From: Hirsutella rhossiliensis | Taxonomy: Eukaryota; Ascomycota; Sordariomycetes; Hypocreales; Ophiocordycipitaceae | Direction: 5' to 3' | Assembly (NCBI RefSeq): GCF_020360975.1 | Contig: NW_025408679.1 | Coordinates: 1,984,001-2,048,000, forward strand | DNA: 64,000 nucleotides | Shown: positions 31,040 to 42,113 of the stretch, in pieces | Position numbering within the stretch: position 1 is the stretch's first letter | Layout: the number at the start of each line of letters is the position of its first letter | The notes under the pieces: generated by a model | What the model was told of the DNA's origin: nothing | Databases searched by the model: none | The model's input: only the letters and a program-made list of their open reading frames with translations | Translations under genes and position numbers: made by a program

Positions 31040-32393
31040 ATCCACAACAACGGCTCGTGTACGACACATTCATGGGCCACTTCCAGGCGCGAAATCCCAC
31101 TCAAATCCTTCTCCACGTTGATGGTGGTGGTGGCACCGGCAAGTCGTTCCTTATCAAGGTGCTTTCCTCCCATCTTCAGGCGGCCGCTCTGCCGAATCCT
31201 AGCCCTATTTGCCGCGTAGCTCAACAGGCGTTGCGAGTAACCAGATACAGGGCAGCACCATTCATTCATTGCTACGCCTCCCAGTAGGTGGTGCTTTTAC
31301 CGACCTTCCCCCAGCCGACGCAGCCGCCCTTCAGTCCCGCCTACGGCACGTCAAATACCTCGTGATCGATGAAAAGAGCATGCTGGGGATTGAGCAGCTC
31401 GCGCGGATCGATTCCCGTCTGCGACAGGCCTTTCCACAGCGTAGCCTCGAGTTCTTTGGTGGTGTGAGCGTCTTGCTTGTGGGCGATTTCTTCCAGTTAC
31501 CACCAGTCCGGCAAAAGCCCCTGTATTCGACTAGCACCAGCCTGTCTTCGTTGGAAAGGAGAGGGCAGGTGGCCTACCGGTTATTTGACCGCACCGTCTT
31601 CCTGACCACGGTACAGCGCCAGGCTGGTGATGATCAGGCTCAGTTCCGTCGGGCGTTGCAGGAACTGCGTGAAGTCAAGTTATCCATACCGTCCTGGAAC
31701 CTCCTTAGCAGTCGGGTACAGTCCAGGCTAACGCAGAGCGAGGTTGACAGCTTCAGGGCCGCTTTGCGGGTGTATTCTACCAGGGCCCGGGTCAACGAAT
31801 ACAATTACGAGCATATGGTGCATCTCAACGCCCCGGCAATACAGGTGGAGGCAAAGAATCAGGGCAAGGGCGCGGGGCGGGCACCAAGCGACAATGCTGG
31901 CAATCTATCTAACAAGTTCCCTGTTGCTAAGGGCGCCAGGGTAATGCTCACTACTAACCTATGGCAGCCAGCTGGCCTAGTTAACGGTGCCCAGGGTACT
32001 GTATACGATATCGCCTGGAACCCAGGCGCCGAACCATGGAAGATCCCCGGCCGTTATTATGGTGGACTTTGATAGCTACGATGGACCGCCATATCTAATA
32101 ACTAACGAGGGCAGGAAAATCTCACCCATCCTCCCAGTCAGGCGTGATTTCCTTATGGGCAACGAGACCTGCGCTCGCACGCAGTTTCCCCTGATGGTGG
32201 CGTTTGCTATCACTGTTCACAAATGCCAGAGCCTAACGAAGGAGCAAATAGTTACTGATCTCGCTACGCGACTTCCAGGCCGGTATTAGCTATGTTGCTG
32301 TGTCACGGGTTACGTCGCTGCAAGGCTTACTCCTTGAGGCGCCTTTCGATCGTCAGAGCCTCTATAACCACACGCCGACAGAAGGTTTATAAG
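31040..32393 (+). pseudogene. Helitron 3 Pif1-like helicase domain
   Basis: Walker A is HVDGGGGTGKSFLIKVLS (about 31125). It is followed, after a slip near 31205, by GVASNQIQGSTIHSLLRLP, LVIDEKSMLG (Walker B region, about 31370), VLLVGDFFQLPPV and RVMLTTNLWQPAGLVNGAQG. The C-terminal motifs are AFAITVHKCQSLTKEQI and YVAVSRVTSLQGL, ending near 32393. The DEAH-box position reads DEKS. Slips occur near 32045 and 32285. Confidence 0.82.
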
Positions 32394-32761
32394 CCTGTCT
32401 CCCTACGTGCTGCGTTTACGGCTAACTACAAAGGCTAAAGCAGGGATGAAGATGCGCCTCGCTGACCAACAACGGCGTCAGGGTCAACAGCTGAGCGATG
32501 CACCGTATCCACCACTCTACCTTGACTAAACGACGTCTCCTATAAGCTACAGGGAAGGGGGAGGTTCGATATAGGGTATATAGTTAGATTGGGCCAGTAA
32601 AGGAGCGGTTTAAACAGCTGGATGGCCGCCGCAGGCAAGGGGGTTCTAGGGGTCCCCTAGGAAAGTTGAATTGCAGGAATACGATGTTCACCCTTCGGGC
32701 TGGATATTCAGCCGTTAAGCCCCTTGCCTTGGCAACTTAACGGGTGTTCGAAGTATTTTAA
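32394..32761 (+). other. 3' end of Helitron 3 with terminal hairpin
   Basis: No gene apart from short debris. Contains the hairpin at 32712-32742 and the terminus GTATTTTAA at 32761. The next base is the T of the hAT 2 target. Confidence 0.6.
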
Positions 32762-33004
32762 TCATCCCACAGTGTCTCCATCAGCTTCTTTGACGAGTCA
32801 GCCCACTCCTTCTTCCAGTTTTCGTGTATGTAGTGCCATTTATGCGAAGGGTGAAGCACAATCGCAGCGACGTAGGCAGGCGATTCGTCAGTAAGACAAT
32901 AGTACTTATCCATCTTCGCCCAGCCCGAGTTATACATTGGTGCCATAATCGGATCGTCGATATGTGCCTCTTTTCCTGCTTCGAATTGCGCCAATACGAA
33001 GTCC
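32762..33004 (-). pseudogene. hAT 2 transposase, middle fragment
   Basis: Reads DFVLAQFEAGKEAHIDDP, WAKMDKYYCLTDESPAYVAA and HPSHKWHYIHENWKKEW, ending METLWDD. This is the RNase-H/dimerisation bridge of a hAT transposase. It continues in frame across the Helitron insertion to 16244 (WDD-KPVEPP). On the other side it is cut at 33005 by the end of hAT 3, and its N-terminal half is not present in the window. Confidence 0.8.
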
Positions 33005-33316
33005 CAGGGTGGCGATCAATTCAATTCCATCAATTTGGCCTCATTATTGAGTTGCGTTGACAGCTTATTCATCATTGGTCCCGTTGAGTTGAACCACCTG
33101 CCTTCAGATGGGGGCGATGGAGTTGAATTGAAGACGTTGAACCACGTACGGCCCATGGGGTCGCCGAGGCTAGCCGGCAGCATGTCAGTATCATCCCTAG
33201 ACTCCATATAATGCTATTCGCATTCTCCTGACACGTCAACCAACGTATCCACGGCGTCGATTAGGCCATTCCGTACCCACGACCGTAACGTTTGCGTAAT
33301 CCCTATCGTGCTGGCT

Positions 33317-34229
33317 TCAATCGAGTCCGTAGCGGTGACACCATTTGCCCAGTGGTACTAAAGAGACGCTCGCACTCTGCGGACATGGGAGGATCGAGAG
33401 CAAGTCGAGAGCCATCCGCGACAACCGTGGGTAGTCTTTCCGCCTCTGCCACCAATACTGAAATGGGTTGGTGACGAGAGGATCATTCTCAGCGTCAGCA
33501 CTCGACAGCCAGCGGTCATATTCATCATGGTCCGGATTCAGTGAACTTTCCAAAGAGGAAGATTCGTTGGGCAGCGACGAAGTCCTCTGGGCTCGGTGTC
33601 TCTCAAGCGCGCTCATTGCCTTCAGTCGCTTGTACGGACGCTCTTCGTCAGGCATCGGAGGGATCGGCAGCGATTTGTACTCCTCCTCCCAGGTTTCTCA
33701 CCATTCCTTTTGCCTCCTGTAGCCAGGGGAGCTGTGCTTTGTCAGTCCATGTATTCTCGAAATAACCCCAACGCGAAACCGGATTTAAAATAGCAGAAGC
33801 ATAGTATGCTGGCGTCTCGTCAAGCTTCGTATAGTAGTCGTTCAACTTATCCCAGCCCAGATTAATGTTAGCCTTGAGGTGCTCTGGATCGGGGAACTTC
33901 TCCGCTACTGCTTTCCACTCCTCTAGTCTGTCCATCAGGAATTCGTAGGTTGAGGCAACGTCCCACATATTTCCGTATGCTTCAATGCGGCCTCCTTTTC
34001 GAACTCGGCTCTGGGCGTCACCTTCTAGCATTCGGAGTGCTTCTTCGAAGTCAACAAGCACCCTATCCATCAACCCAATGACCTTCCAGTCTTTATCGCT
34101 GAGAAGACTCTCCTCGCGGAGAGACAAAGGCATCTCTTTGCCCTTCTCATCCCATTGCGGCATTTTTCCTGAACTCAAGCGTGACCGGGGTCTGAGGGCC
34201 TTGAACCCCGCTAATTCCCACACAAACAC
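33317..34229 (-). pseudogene. hAT 3 transposase, C-terminal part
   Basis: Reads DWKVIGLMDRVLVDFEEALR, GWDKLNDYYTKLDETPAYYA and, after a slip near 33650, FQYWWQRRKDYPRLSRMALD with SAECERLFS in the next frame. This is the C-terminal half of a hAT transposase with the dimerisation domain. The upstream end is lost against the plus-strand hAT at about 34190-34230. It may belong with the N-terminal part at 36600-38023. Confidence 0.78.
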
Positions 34230-34285
34230 AAATCGCTTTCCCCACCACTTTGCACCAACGCGTCGGACGAATCAGTTGTCGAACT

Positions 34286-36390
34286 ATGGATTCTGCAAGT
34301 GTGCTATCCTTCTTCGATGCTGAATCTATTTTGTCGGACTCTACGACATCAAGATCTCGCAATACAAGAGGCAAAGCGGCTATCGCAACGTGGAAGCATG
34401 CTCGCGTTGCAGCAGAGGGGGAGGAAGAGTTTAAGGGCCGAAATCGCCTTCTCTATTGCAGCCATTGTCCCCAGACGAACACGTACAGCACTTCAGTTAC
34501 CACTAACTTTCGAAAACATCTGGAGGGTAAGCACGATATTCGAGTCGTGGAAGATTTGACCCCTCTTCAATCGTCCATCTTTGAGGGGTTTGAGCAACTC
34601 TACCAGCAAGCACGGGACTTGGGCCGCACAACGGAGATTGAGTCGGAGGTCTTCAAACGCTACCTGGACCAAGACAAGATAAACAAAGCCTTAGCTTGGC
34701 TGATCGTCGCACGAAACCTTCCTTATCGAATTGTCGAATCCCGCGAATTTCACCTCTTCATTTCGACCTTGAACCCGGTCGCGAAGGACCATCTCCTTCC
34801 GCCCACTCGACTATTCCACGAATTATCGACAATCATTTCCAGTCGGCCAAGGATATCGTGCGAATGAAGCTCCAGTCAGCAAAATCCAAGGTTCACCTCT
34901 CGCTTGACATTTGGACGTCCCCCAATCGGCTCCTTCTTCTCGGAGTTTGCTCCCACTTTGTTGACCACGCACAAGAAGCACGACGGAAAGCTCTCCTTGC
35001 ACTTCGGCCTGTGGCGAACCATTCCGGGAGGAGCAATTCGTTACACTTCTTCCCATCTTGCGGGACTTTGGTATTCTGCGACGCCTTGAAGCATCGTTGG
35101 GGATAATTCGAGCACGAATGACACCCTCTGCCGGGCAGTGAGCACGTATCTCAAGGAAGAGGGCGTCAAATGGGATCCTGAAGTTCACCGCCTCCGATGC
35201 CTAGGCCACGTTATCAACTTGGCAGTTCAAGCTTTCCTGTTCCAGAATTCTATTGACTTGAAAGAGGGCGAAATATGCGAAGACGCAGATGACCTGGCAA
35301 AGTTCAAAGGCAGCGCACCGAATTTCGCCGCCTTGGACCACTTGGTAAGCTCCACAACCTGGTTGTCAACATCCGGAGTTCATCAGGACGCAGTGGAGAG
35401 TTTATGGAACTCGCTGAAAGGGCATTTCACTTGACAATCGTACGAGGTGGAATAGCTGGTATCAAATGCTGCATGTTGCCACTCAGCAGGAAACTGCCAG
35501 CGCTCTGGACACCTACACCAAGAATCATTTCGAAGATCTTTCTGCGGATTTTCTATTGCCGGAAGATTGGGCCCGGCTCCGAATAATTGAGAAGATCCTT
35601 CAACCGTTCGCCCGAGCGACATTAGCAACACAAGGGGATCATGCGACCCTGGACAAAGTGCTCTTCACGATGGACGTCTTGATCCGATGCTTTGATGAAG
35701 CCCTGGTACCATGCCTTCCATTCCTCTGATCTCCTTGTGCAAGCGCTGAGATGGTGCAATAGGTCACGTACAAATCAGACACCGAGCTGTCCTTTAGGAT
35801 CAAACGAGGGTGGGAAGTCTTTGACAAATATTATAGCAAGACAGAAGCATCGCCCTATTATGCAGCTGCCTTGATCCTTCATCCCAGCTATCGCACAACA
35901 TACATCCAGGCAAATTGGAAGAAGAAGTGGCAAAAACCTGCGTTCAAACAGGTCAAAGACCTTTGGCTCACATACCGAGACACTGTGGATGGCGCCCTCT
36001 CGCAACATTTACTAGATGACGATGATGACGAGGACCTTGACGCGTTTGATCGCATTTCAAGGAACCTGCAGAATTGCACTCGACCGTCAAGCCAGGACGA
36101 GTACGAAGATTACATTTCATGTGATCCGTACGACATTACGCCGACGACGGCCTTGTCATGGTGGCTTCAAGAGCAACAGAGAAAACGATGGCCCAAGCTA
36201 TCACAAATGGCCATAGACATCCTATCAATGCCGGCGATGAGTGATGAACCTGAGCGGGTGTTCTCAGGGCGCGTCGCACAATCTCATGGGAAAGAGCCCA
36301 ATTGGACGCGAAACAAGTCGAAAGGGAGAATGCTTAAAGCATTGGCTCAAGAACGATATCTTGCAAGGGGCCGAGGGTGGTGGCGGGTCC
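34286..36390 (+). pseudogene. hAT 4 transposase, nearly full length
   Basis: Starts at ATG 34286 (MDSASVLSFFDAESIL). It has a BED-type zinc finger (YCSHCPQTN...FRKHLEGKH), a KVHLSLDIWTSPNRLLLLGV block (first catalytic Asp), then DNSSTNDTLCRAV (about 35105), HRLRCLGHVINLAVQAFLF, NRTRWNSWYQML (about 35445) and KYYSKTEASPYYAAALILHP. The C-terminus is ALSWWLQEQQRKRWPKLSQM with PAMSDEPERVFSG. Frame slips at about 34840, 35100, 35365, 35430, 35730 and 36265 break it. Otherwise the domain set is complete. Confidence 0.8.
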
Positions 36391-36522
36391 CCAGATTTTG
36401 GGTAAAATCCTGGCTCAACTTCTACGCCTGTTTCCTGCAAAGGAGCAAATTTCTGCTTGGCATCCCCTTGACCGGTCGTCTGTCATTACGTTCACGTTAA
36501 CTGTTCCTTGATTTTCATTGAT

Positions 36523-38023
36523 TCATGTCGTGTTTGGCACGTTTTGCCGAGACCATATAGGTGAGCTGTTGCGGGATGCGCACGGACCAAGAATGGAAAG
36601 GTGTATTGCAATACTTGCAATAAATGTGGGGCGATACTCCAGTATGGATTGCACACCTTTCCATATATGGAAAACCACCCTGCGAAGCCGGTACGTCAGC
36701 TTATCGGACTGATGGATCCAATTTACTAGGTTGTGGAGCTTTCCGACTGGGCCTTTCTTTCGCCAGATTTCATGCTGGACCGCGTCAAGAACAGGCTCCC
36801 CGTTAATCTCTGCCTCAAACGCGTCGGCCTTGTGTCCAAATAATAGCGCCTTGACCACCAAGTTGAGCACGTGGCCGAAGCATCGCACCCTCCGCTTCTT
36901 CGGATCAAAGCCCAGTGCCTCTGCAATCTCCTCTGTCGCCGTATCCATATTGCCAGCGTTGTCCAGTGTAATATAGCCCACCTTGTCGAGGATCTCATAG
37001 CTCTCTAGGATCTCGAGGATCTGGGCTGCAATGTTTTCTCCCGAGTGTGAGATCTTCAGCTCCGGCATGCCTAGGACAAGCTTTGATGGAACTCCATCCT
37101 TGTCGATGTAAAACATATAATCCCGTATAAAGCGTGCCGATTCCTGGAACGCCAGCCGTCGAACGCAATGTGAATTTGGCCCGGGGTGCTCTTTAGATTG
37201 TCGATTACGCACGTCTTGTATCGGGTATAAAGGTCAACAATTCGCTTTCGAACGGTATCGTGCGAGATGTGGGCATTCGTCACTGCGACCGATGGATTCA
37301 GGTATTCGAAAATATGTCGGAGGCGACAGTGCTCGGGCTGGCGAAAGGAGACGTTGGCGTCGACCACCCACTCGAGAAGAAGTCTCTGAAAATGGTCCTT
37401 ATCGAAGCGCTGGATGAGGGCGTTCGCGATACCTTGCTCTTTGGGGTCTGAAGCATTGAGGTTCAACATCTCCACAATATTCTTTGACGGGGTCTTGTCC
37501 CTGGTTCCTTTCCCAAGAGCGGGCGCCCCCTCTTCCCGGACAGATCGACAAGCCTGTGCTCTTTGAACAGATGATTCTCGATGTTCTGAGTGCCAGCGGC
37601 AGAGAAGTCTGATGTTTTTTGCTTCGGCTTCTTGAGGCAGGGCTTGCAAACCCATTTTCTTTTCGTGGGAGAATCGCTAGGTTGAATGTCGAAACCATGC
37701 TGCCAGACCCACGAAGTCTGCCTGCCAGCACGCTCGGAAATCGTATAACCTGGAAAATGGTTCCATGGGAAGATGCTCCATTCGTCTTGCAAAGCATCCA
37801 TGTTAACAAACGACTTGCTGGATGAGCCTCCGTCTGAAGCACGCTGGGGCTTAGTAGGAACGTCGGTTTCCATTTGGCCGCAGGAAGGGGATGCATTCGT
37901 TTGGGGAAGGTTTCTCTGCGACGCGACTCGGGGAACTTCAGCCCAAACGCGTTCAATCGCCCAGGTACTTATACATTCGTTACATCTGAAAACAGTATGG
38001 AATGGAAGTACTACAACACTCAA
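36523..38023 (-). pseudogene. hAT 3 transposase, N-terminal part
   Basis: From about 38023 it has a BED finger (WVCKPCLKKPKQKT, HLFKEH, about 37650). It continues with TPGQIHIAFDGWRSRNRHAL (first Asp), ISHSGENIAAQILEILESYE, GYITLDNAGNMDTA (second Asp, about 36950), RVRCFGHVLNLVVKALLFGH and KLHNLVNWIHQSDKL. After about 36690 the match ends and an inverted-repeat-rich stretch (GGAAAGGTGT / ACACCTTTCC) begins, probably the end of the inserted hAT 4. Slips occur near 37490 and 37160. Confidence 0.78.
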
Positions 38024-38299
38024 TACGGTAACTAAGGCTAACCTTGAGGGTGATCACGCGAATCACGCGCGTCAGACGCGACTCGATTAGGTACCTAAGT
38101 GTAGATGCTACCTAGATCACCTCCTGCTTCAACGGCTTCAACGCGTGGTCAACGTTCGAGGCGGAGGCGTGGATTGAAGCTCTCAATGTGCAGGTGATAT
38201 TGAATTGATTGAATTGAAACACGTGACTTCCACTTCAATATTATTGAAGACGTGGAGGTGGAGGTGGAATTGATCGCCACCCTGATCTTAGCAAGCAAG

Positions 38300-39726
38300 A
38301 ACAGAGCGTTTTTCTTACAGAAGGGAACTACGTCGCCTACATCGCCGTTTCGGGCACCCCGCTACAGATCGCCTATTCAAGCTGCTAACCCGGGCCGGCC
38401 ACGAAGTCGAACAGCAACGGCTAGAGGAAATCGGCAAATTCTGTCATCACTGCCAACTACACGGACGAGAGCCTCGTAGGTTTAAATTCAGCCTAAAAGA
38501 TGACCATGAATTCAACTATGAAATTCTTGTCGATGTGATGTACTTAATTAGCCGCCCTGTCTTACATGTCGTCGATTCTGCTACTGCTTTCCACGGGCTA
38601 GGTTCCTGAAGTCCCTATCAACAAAGGACACTTGGGAAGCCCTCCGCTGCTTATGGATCGATACGTACCAAGGACCCCCGGACGTTGTTACCCACGATGC
38701 AGGTACGAACTTCGCCTCAACGGAATTTCAAACCGAGGCCAAGATGCTAGGGATTACCTGTAAGGAAGTCCCTATTGAAGCCCATTGGTCTATCGGCAAG
38801 GTTGAACGGTACCACGGCCCTTTGCGACGAGCGTTTGAGATTATGTACGCAGAGCTCTCAAGCCAGGCAGACGCAGATTCGATCCTCCAGATGGCCGTTA
38901 AAGCAGTCAACGATACCGCCGGACCAGACGGACTTGTACCTACCCTTCTTGTCTTCGGGGCTTACCCTCGAATCACCGCCGATTCGCCGCCGAATCCCTC
39001 GGTAATCCGACGCGGTGAGGTCGTACGCAAAGCTATGAAGGAACTACGCAAGTTTATGGCCAACCGGGACGTTAAAGAGGCCCTAGGCACACGCAATGGT
39101 CCAACAACTATTGACGTTCTAAACCTCAAGTTGCAAAGCGAGGTATGCGTTTGGCGGGAGAAGGTTGGCTGGCGAGGCCCTATAAGGTTATAAGTATAAA
39201 AGACCATGATATCACGGTTGATATGGTTAACGGACCAACGACCTTCCGATCAACTGTCGTGAAGCCGTACTATAAGGACGATAACTCCCCTGCTGCCCCC
39301 GGCACGGACGAACAACCTCGGAAGAGAGGACGCCCGCTTAGATCGACGAATGCACCCGCAGCTCAGACAACGGAGCCCGCAGCCCAGACAGCCGTAAAGC
39401 CGCCCACAGGACCACGCAAGCGAGGTCGACCCCCGGGATCGAAAAATAAGAAGCATAGCTTGTACAACGCCCAGACCTTCCTACAGAAACGGGAAATGGA
39501 CGATATTGCCCTTGCCATTAAGCTTCGAGACGACGGCGTCATTACAACGCCAGGTGCCCCGTTTGAACAGTCCGATCAAAAAATCAATGACCTCATCGGA
39601 CGAGGGGTATTTACCTTCGAGTTATTCGACCCGACCAAGCATCGAGGAACACGGATTTTCAAGTCACGATTAGTCCGAGAAGTTAAAGGAAAGTATATAA
39701 AGCCGTACGAAAGTCTCGCCTCGTAG
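38300..39726 (+). pseudogene. Copia integrase
   Basis: The zinc-binding N-terminus reads LHRRFGHPATDRLFKLL and KFCHHCQLHG. The catalytic core has ILVDVMYLISRPVLHVVDSA, DVVTHDAGTNFASTEF and PIEAHWSIGKVERYHGPLRR with the D, D and E positions present. The C-terminal region carries a basic RKRGRPPGSKNKK AT-hook-like repeat (39320-39460) and then FELFDPTKHRGTRIFKSRLV, which leads into RT. The frame slips near 38325 and 38600 and again at about 39720. Confidence 0.8.
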
Positions 39727-40320
39727 TCCAAGGCTATAACGACGACGAGAAGAACACTCTTTGACCCAATCGCCTACCATCCAGCGGGCTAGTCAAAGAC
39801 TAATCATAGCCCTTGCCCCAACGCTCCTTACGTCCGGTATGTCCCTCGAACTAAGGGATATATCACAAGCCTATACGCATTCAACGACAGGACTTGCACG
39901 CCTAGTCCTAACCTATCTTCCCATCGAACTACAGGATAAGTACCCAAGGGGACTATCATCCGATCGTCCGCCCTCTTTATGGCATTGCAGAAGCAGGCCT
40001 ACATTGGTTCGCAACATACCACAAGCATCATAGGGAGCAGCTACGGATGTCGACTTCAACGTTCGACCCATGCCTCCTTATAACGAACACGGACCCCAAC
40101 CAAGCGTTTGGCATAGTGGGCATGCAGACGGATGACACCTGATCCTCGGAACAGCAGGCTTTTCTGTACACGAAGAAAACAAGATACAAGAAGCTAAGTT
40201 TATCGCCAAGCCAAAGACAAAGCTTTTAATTTCTTCGGCCCTAGACTTCAACGGCTGTACGCTTGCACTAGACGAAAAGGTCGAATTCACCTTAAGCAGA
40301 AGGGACAAGCTAAGAAAATC
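39727..40320 (+). pseudogene. Copia reverse transcriptase
   Basis: Reads SRLVVQGYNDDEK, LTQSPTIQRASQRLIIALAP and MSLELRDISQAYTHSTTGLA. After slips near 39985 it resumes as GLHWFATYHKHH and FGIVGMQTDDT. The catalytic pair sits in QTDDT rather than YVDD. From memory this is common in one fungal Copia group, so it need not mean loss of function. Heavily broken. Confidence 0.72.
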
Positions 40321-40332
40321 GCCCTTATTAAC

Positions 40333-41104
40333 GTGGAAGCTTCTGATCGTATGCAAAAGTACATGGAACAACGCGCCCGAGGAGCCTATATCGCCTCAAT
40401 CTGCCAGCCAGAAGCTACGTGTGATATGTCAACCGCGGCACAGGTCCAACAGCCCACAGACACGGACTGCATCACCCTCAACAAAAGACTCAAATGGCAA
40501 CAGGACAACCTACAAAGAGGGATCCAATACGTGCCCCTAGACCTACAGACAGCTAAACTAATGGTCTTTACGGATGGATCATTTGCCAACAATAAGGACC
40601 TCTCATCACAAATCGGCTTTCTTGTTATGCTTGTTAACGAAAAACAAGAAAGCTCCGAGGATGTTCCTTCTTTTAACATTAACGGCAATTTGATCCATTG
40701 GAGCTCTACGAAGTGCAAGAGGGTAACCTGAAGTGTGCTTGCCTCCGAGATCTACGGCATGACCGACGGATTTGACATCAGCCTTGCTATTGCAACGACC
40801 CTAAGAATGATCACCGACCGACTGAATCTCCTCCAATCCCCTTATCGTCTGCGTAGACTCTTATTCCCTTTACGAATGCATTGTCAAGCTCGGCACAACA
40901 AAGGAAAAGCGTCTTATGATTGACATTATGGCTCTACGGCAGTCATATGAGAGACGGGAGATATTAGAAGTCCGATGGATCAACGGCAACGACAACCCAG
41001 CTGATGCAATGACGAAGGCGTCACCAAACAAGGCCCTTGAGCGCTTCATCTCGACTAACCAGCTGACTATCCGGGTAGAAGGGTCAGTCCATAGGCCAGT
41101 GTGA
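40333..41104 (+). pseudogene. Copia RNase H
   Basis: Reads AKLMVFTDGSFANNKDLSSQ (first Asp), NLIHWSSTKCKRVT, then after a stop at 40731 VLASEIYGMTDGFDISLAIA. It ends with RLMIDIMALRQSYERREILE and VRWINGNDNPADAMTKASPN. These are the standard blocks of Copia RNase H. Confidence 0.75.
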
Positions 41105-41510
41105 AACAGAGCGTCTCCTTGCCTTTTGACTTCTTTCCTTCCCTGGCCACTAGATTATCAACCAGCTATATTGTTACCTTTGTCTTTCCTTGAAAGAAAA
41201 AGTTGCTAGTGTCTAGATGCGGAGGACTTCATTATGTGGGGACATGGGCTCTACTGGCCCTACGCGAGAAGGAGGCTTTATAGGAGGGTCTCGGAAGATA
41301 TTCGGACCGGGTTACACGCCCTTCATTCCTCCCTTCCTTCCTTCTTCTCCTCCTTCCCCTCATTCTTCTTCATCTTTTTCTCTTCTCTTCATAGATTACC
41401 AATACAACAGTCACAGGCATAGCTCTTTAGCACCTTTGATTCGTATTCTCTATCACCCCTGTGCACAGCACGAATACCCACGACCCAACATAGACCTTTA
41501 TTTTTCCTAG
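41105..41510 (+). repeat. Possible 3' LTR / UTR of the Copia element
   Basis: A purine-rich GAAAGAAAAAG tract at about 41192 is followed by TGTCTAGATG (about 41211), suiting a polypurine tract and LTR start. No second copy is in the window, so the LTR end cannot be fixed. Downstream is a CT-rich stretch (41325-41400). No gene. Confidence 0.4.
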
Positions 41511-41745
41511 GTAATATATCCTTTTATAGGAAGGACTAAATAAATAAACTTCTATATAAGTAGAGCGTACTATATCTTACTAAAGAAATAATTACTTAAT
41601 ATTAAAAGTATATACCCTTAGGTAGAGATTAAAAAGGATATTAATTATACTTAGTAAAATAAAGGTAGATACTTAAGGGTAAGAATAGAATTCTAGCTAT
41701 ATTCTAAATAGTTCTTTTATCCTACTACCTCCCTTTTACCCTTTA
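41511..41745. other. AT-rich, CpG-poor relic
   Basis: 235 bp of TA-rich sequence (TATATA, TTAATATT and ACTTAAT runs) with almost no CG dinucleotides, in sharp contrast to the GC-rich DNA on both sides. It fits repeat-induced point mutation of an old repeat. No gene. Confidence 0.5.
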
Positions 41746-42042
41746 TGTCACGGCGAGCGAAAGGGGACTGCAGACAAAGCTAGCAAGATACTCTGTAACG
41801 AAAGAATACTAAGATGAAGAGGAAAGAAAACCACATAACTCCTAACGCCGTGACCTCCTCATATCCTCCCTGTCGCTTCGGACCTGGATGACGGGGCTGC
41901 CCGTACCTACCGTCGGAGCTGCCCGTGCCCGGAGCTGCCCGTCCGGAGCTGCCCGTCCGCGGGTGCCGTGCCCGTCCGCGGTTTCCGTAGTAGTCCCCAG
42001 GTGTGTCACGGTAACCCAGGGGTCCCAGGTAGGGCCCTGACA
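41746..42042 (-). repeat. LTR of Gypsy element 2 (3' LTR in element sense)
   Basis: 297 bp, TGTCACGG...CCCTGACA, matching 48090-48387 except for a four-versus-three G run and a small difference in an internal GGAGCTGCCCGT repeat. In element sense it follows a purine tract (GGAAGGAGGGGGTAG), the expected plus-strand primer. Confidence 0.9.
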
Positions 42043-42113
42043 CTACCCCCTCCTTCCGGAGAGCTCGCCCCGAGCTCTGACCAATGCCGTAATGCCAATA
42101 CCCAGAGACATAC

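Larger units (their letters stand above)
27032..32761 (+). mobile_element. Helitron 3 (5.7 kb, different family), abutting Helitron 1
   Basis: Starts TC (TCTTTGCGCG) at 27032 and ends ...GTATTTTAA at 32761 before host T. About 18 bases before the end is a hairpin with an 8-bp stem (CCGTTAAG / CTTAACGG, 32712-32742) and an inner TTGCC/GGCAA pair. CAGCCCGAAGGG near 27086 is matched in inverse orientation at about 32692. The coding order is zinc-rich N-terminus, Rep and Pif1-like helicase. It lacks the accessory gene of the larger family. Confidence 0.78.
33005..38284 (-). mobile_element. hAT element 3 (5.3 kb span) with terminal inverted repeats, carrying hAT 4 inside
   Basis: The ends CAGGGTGGCGATCAATTC (33005) and its inverted copy ending CGCCACCCTG (38284) match over 18 bp. 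Both subterminal regions hold TTGAATTGAA and GAAGACGT motifs. The transposase remains lie on the minus strand on both sides of an inserted plus-strand hAT. The flanking octamers (CGAAGTCC and ATCTTAGC) do not match, so a rearrangement after insertion, or ends from two copies, must be considered. Confidence 0.7.
38285..41104 (+). mobile_element. Copia-type LTR retrotransposon, 5'-truncated
   Basis: Order is integrase, reverse transcriptase, RNase H, as in Copia. Gag, protease and the 5' LTR are missing because the element starts abruptly at the end of hAT 3. The frame is broken many times. Confidence 0.82.

Noticed and set aside
34250..34285. Earlier start for hAT 4 at 34250
   Set aside because: Would add residues without family similarity; ATG 34286 begins the recognisable N-terminus.
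36682..36689. CCACCCTG as a proven right end of hAT 4
   Set aside because: It is at a plausible place, but no matching left end or 8-bp duplication could be found near 34.2 kb.
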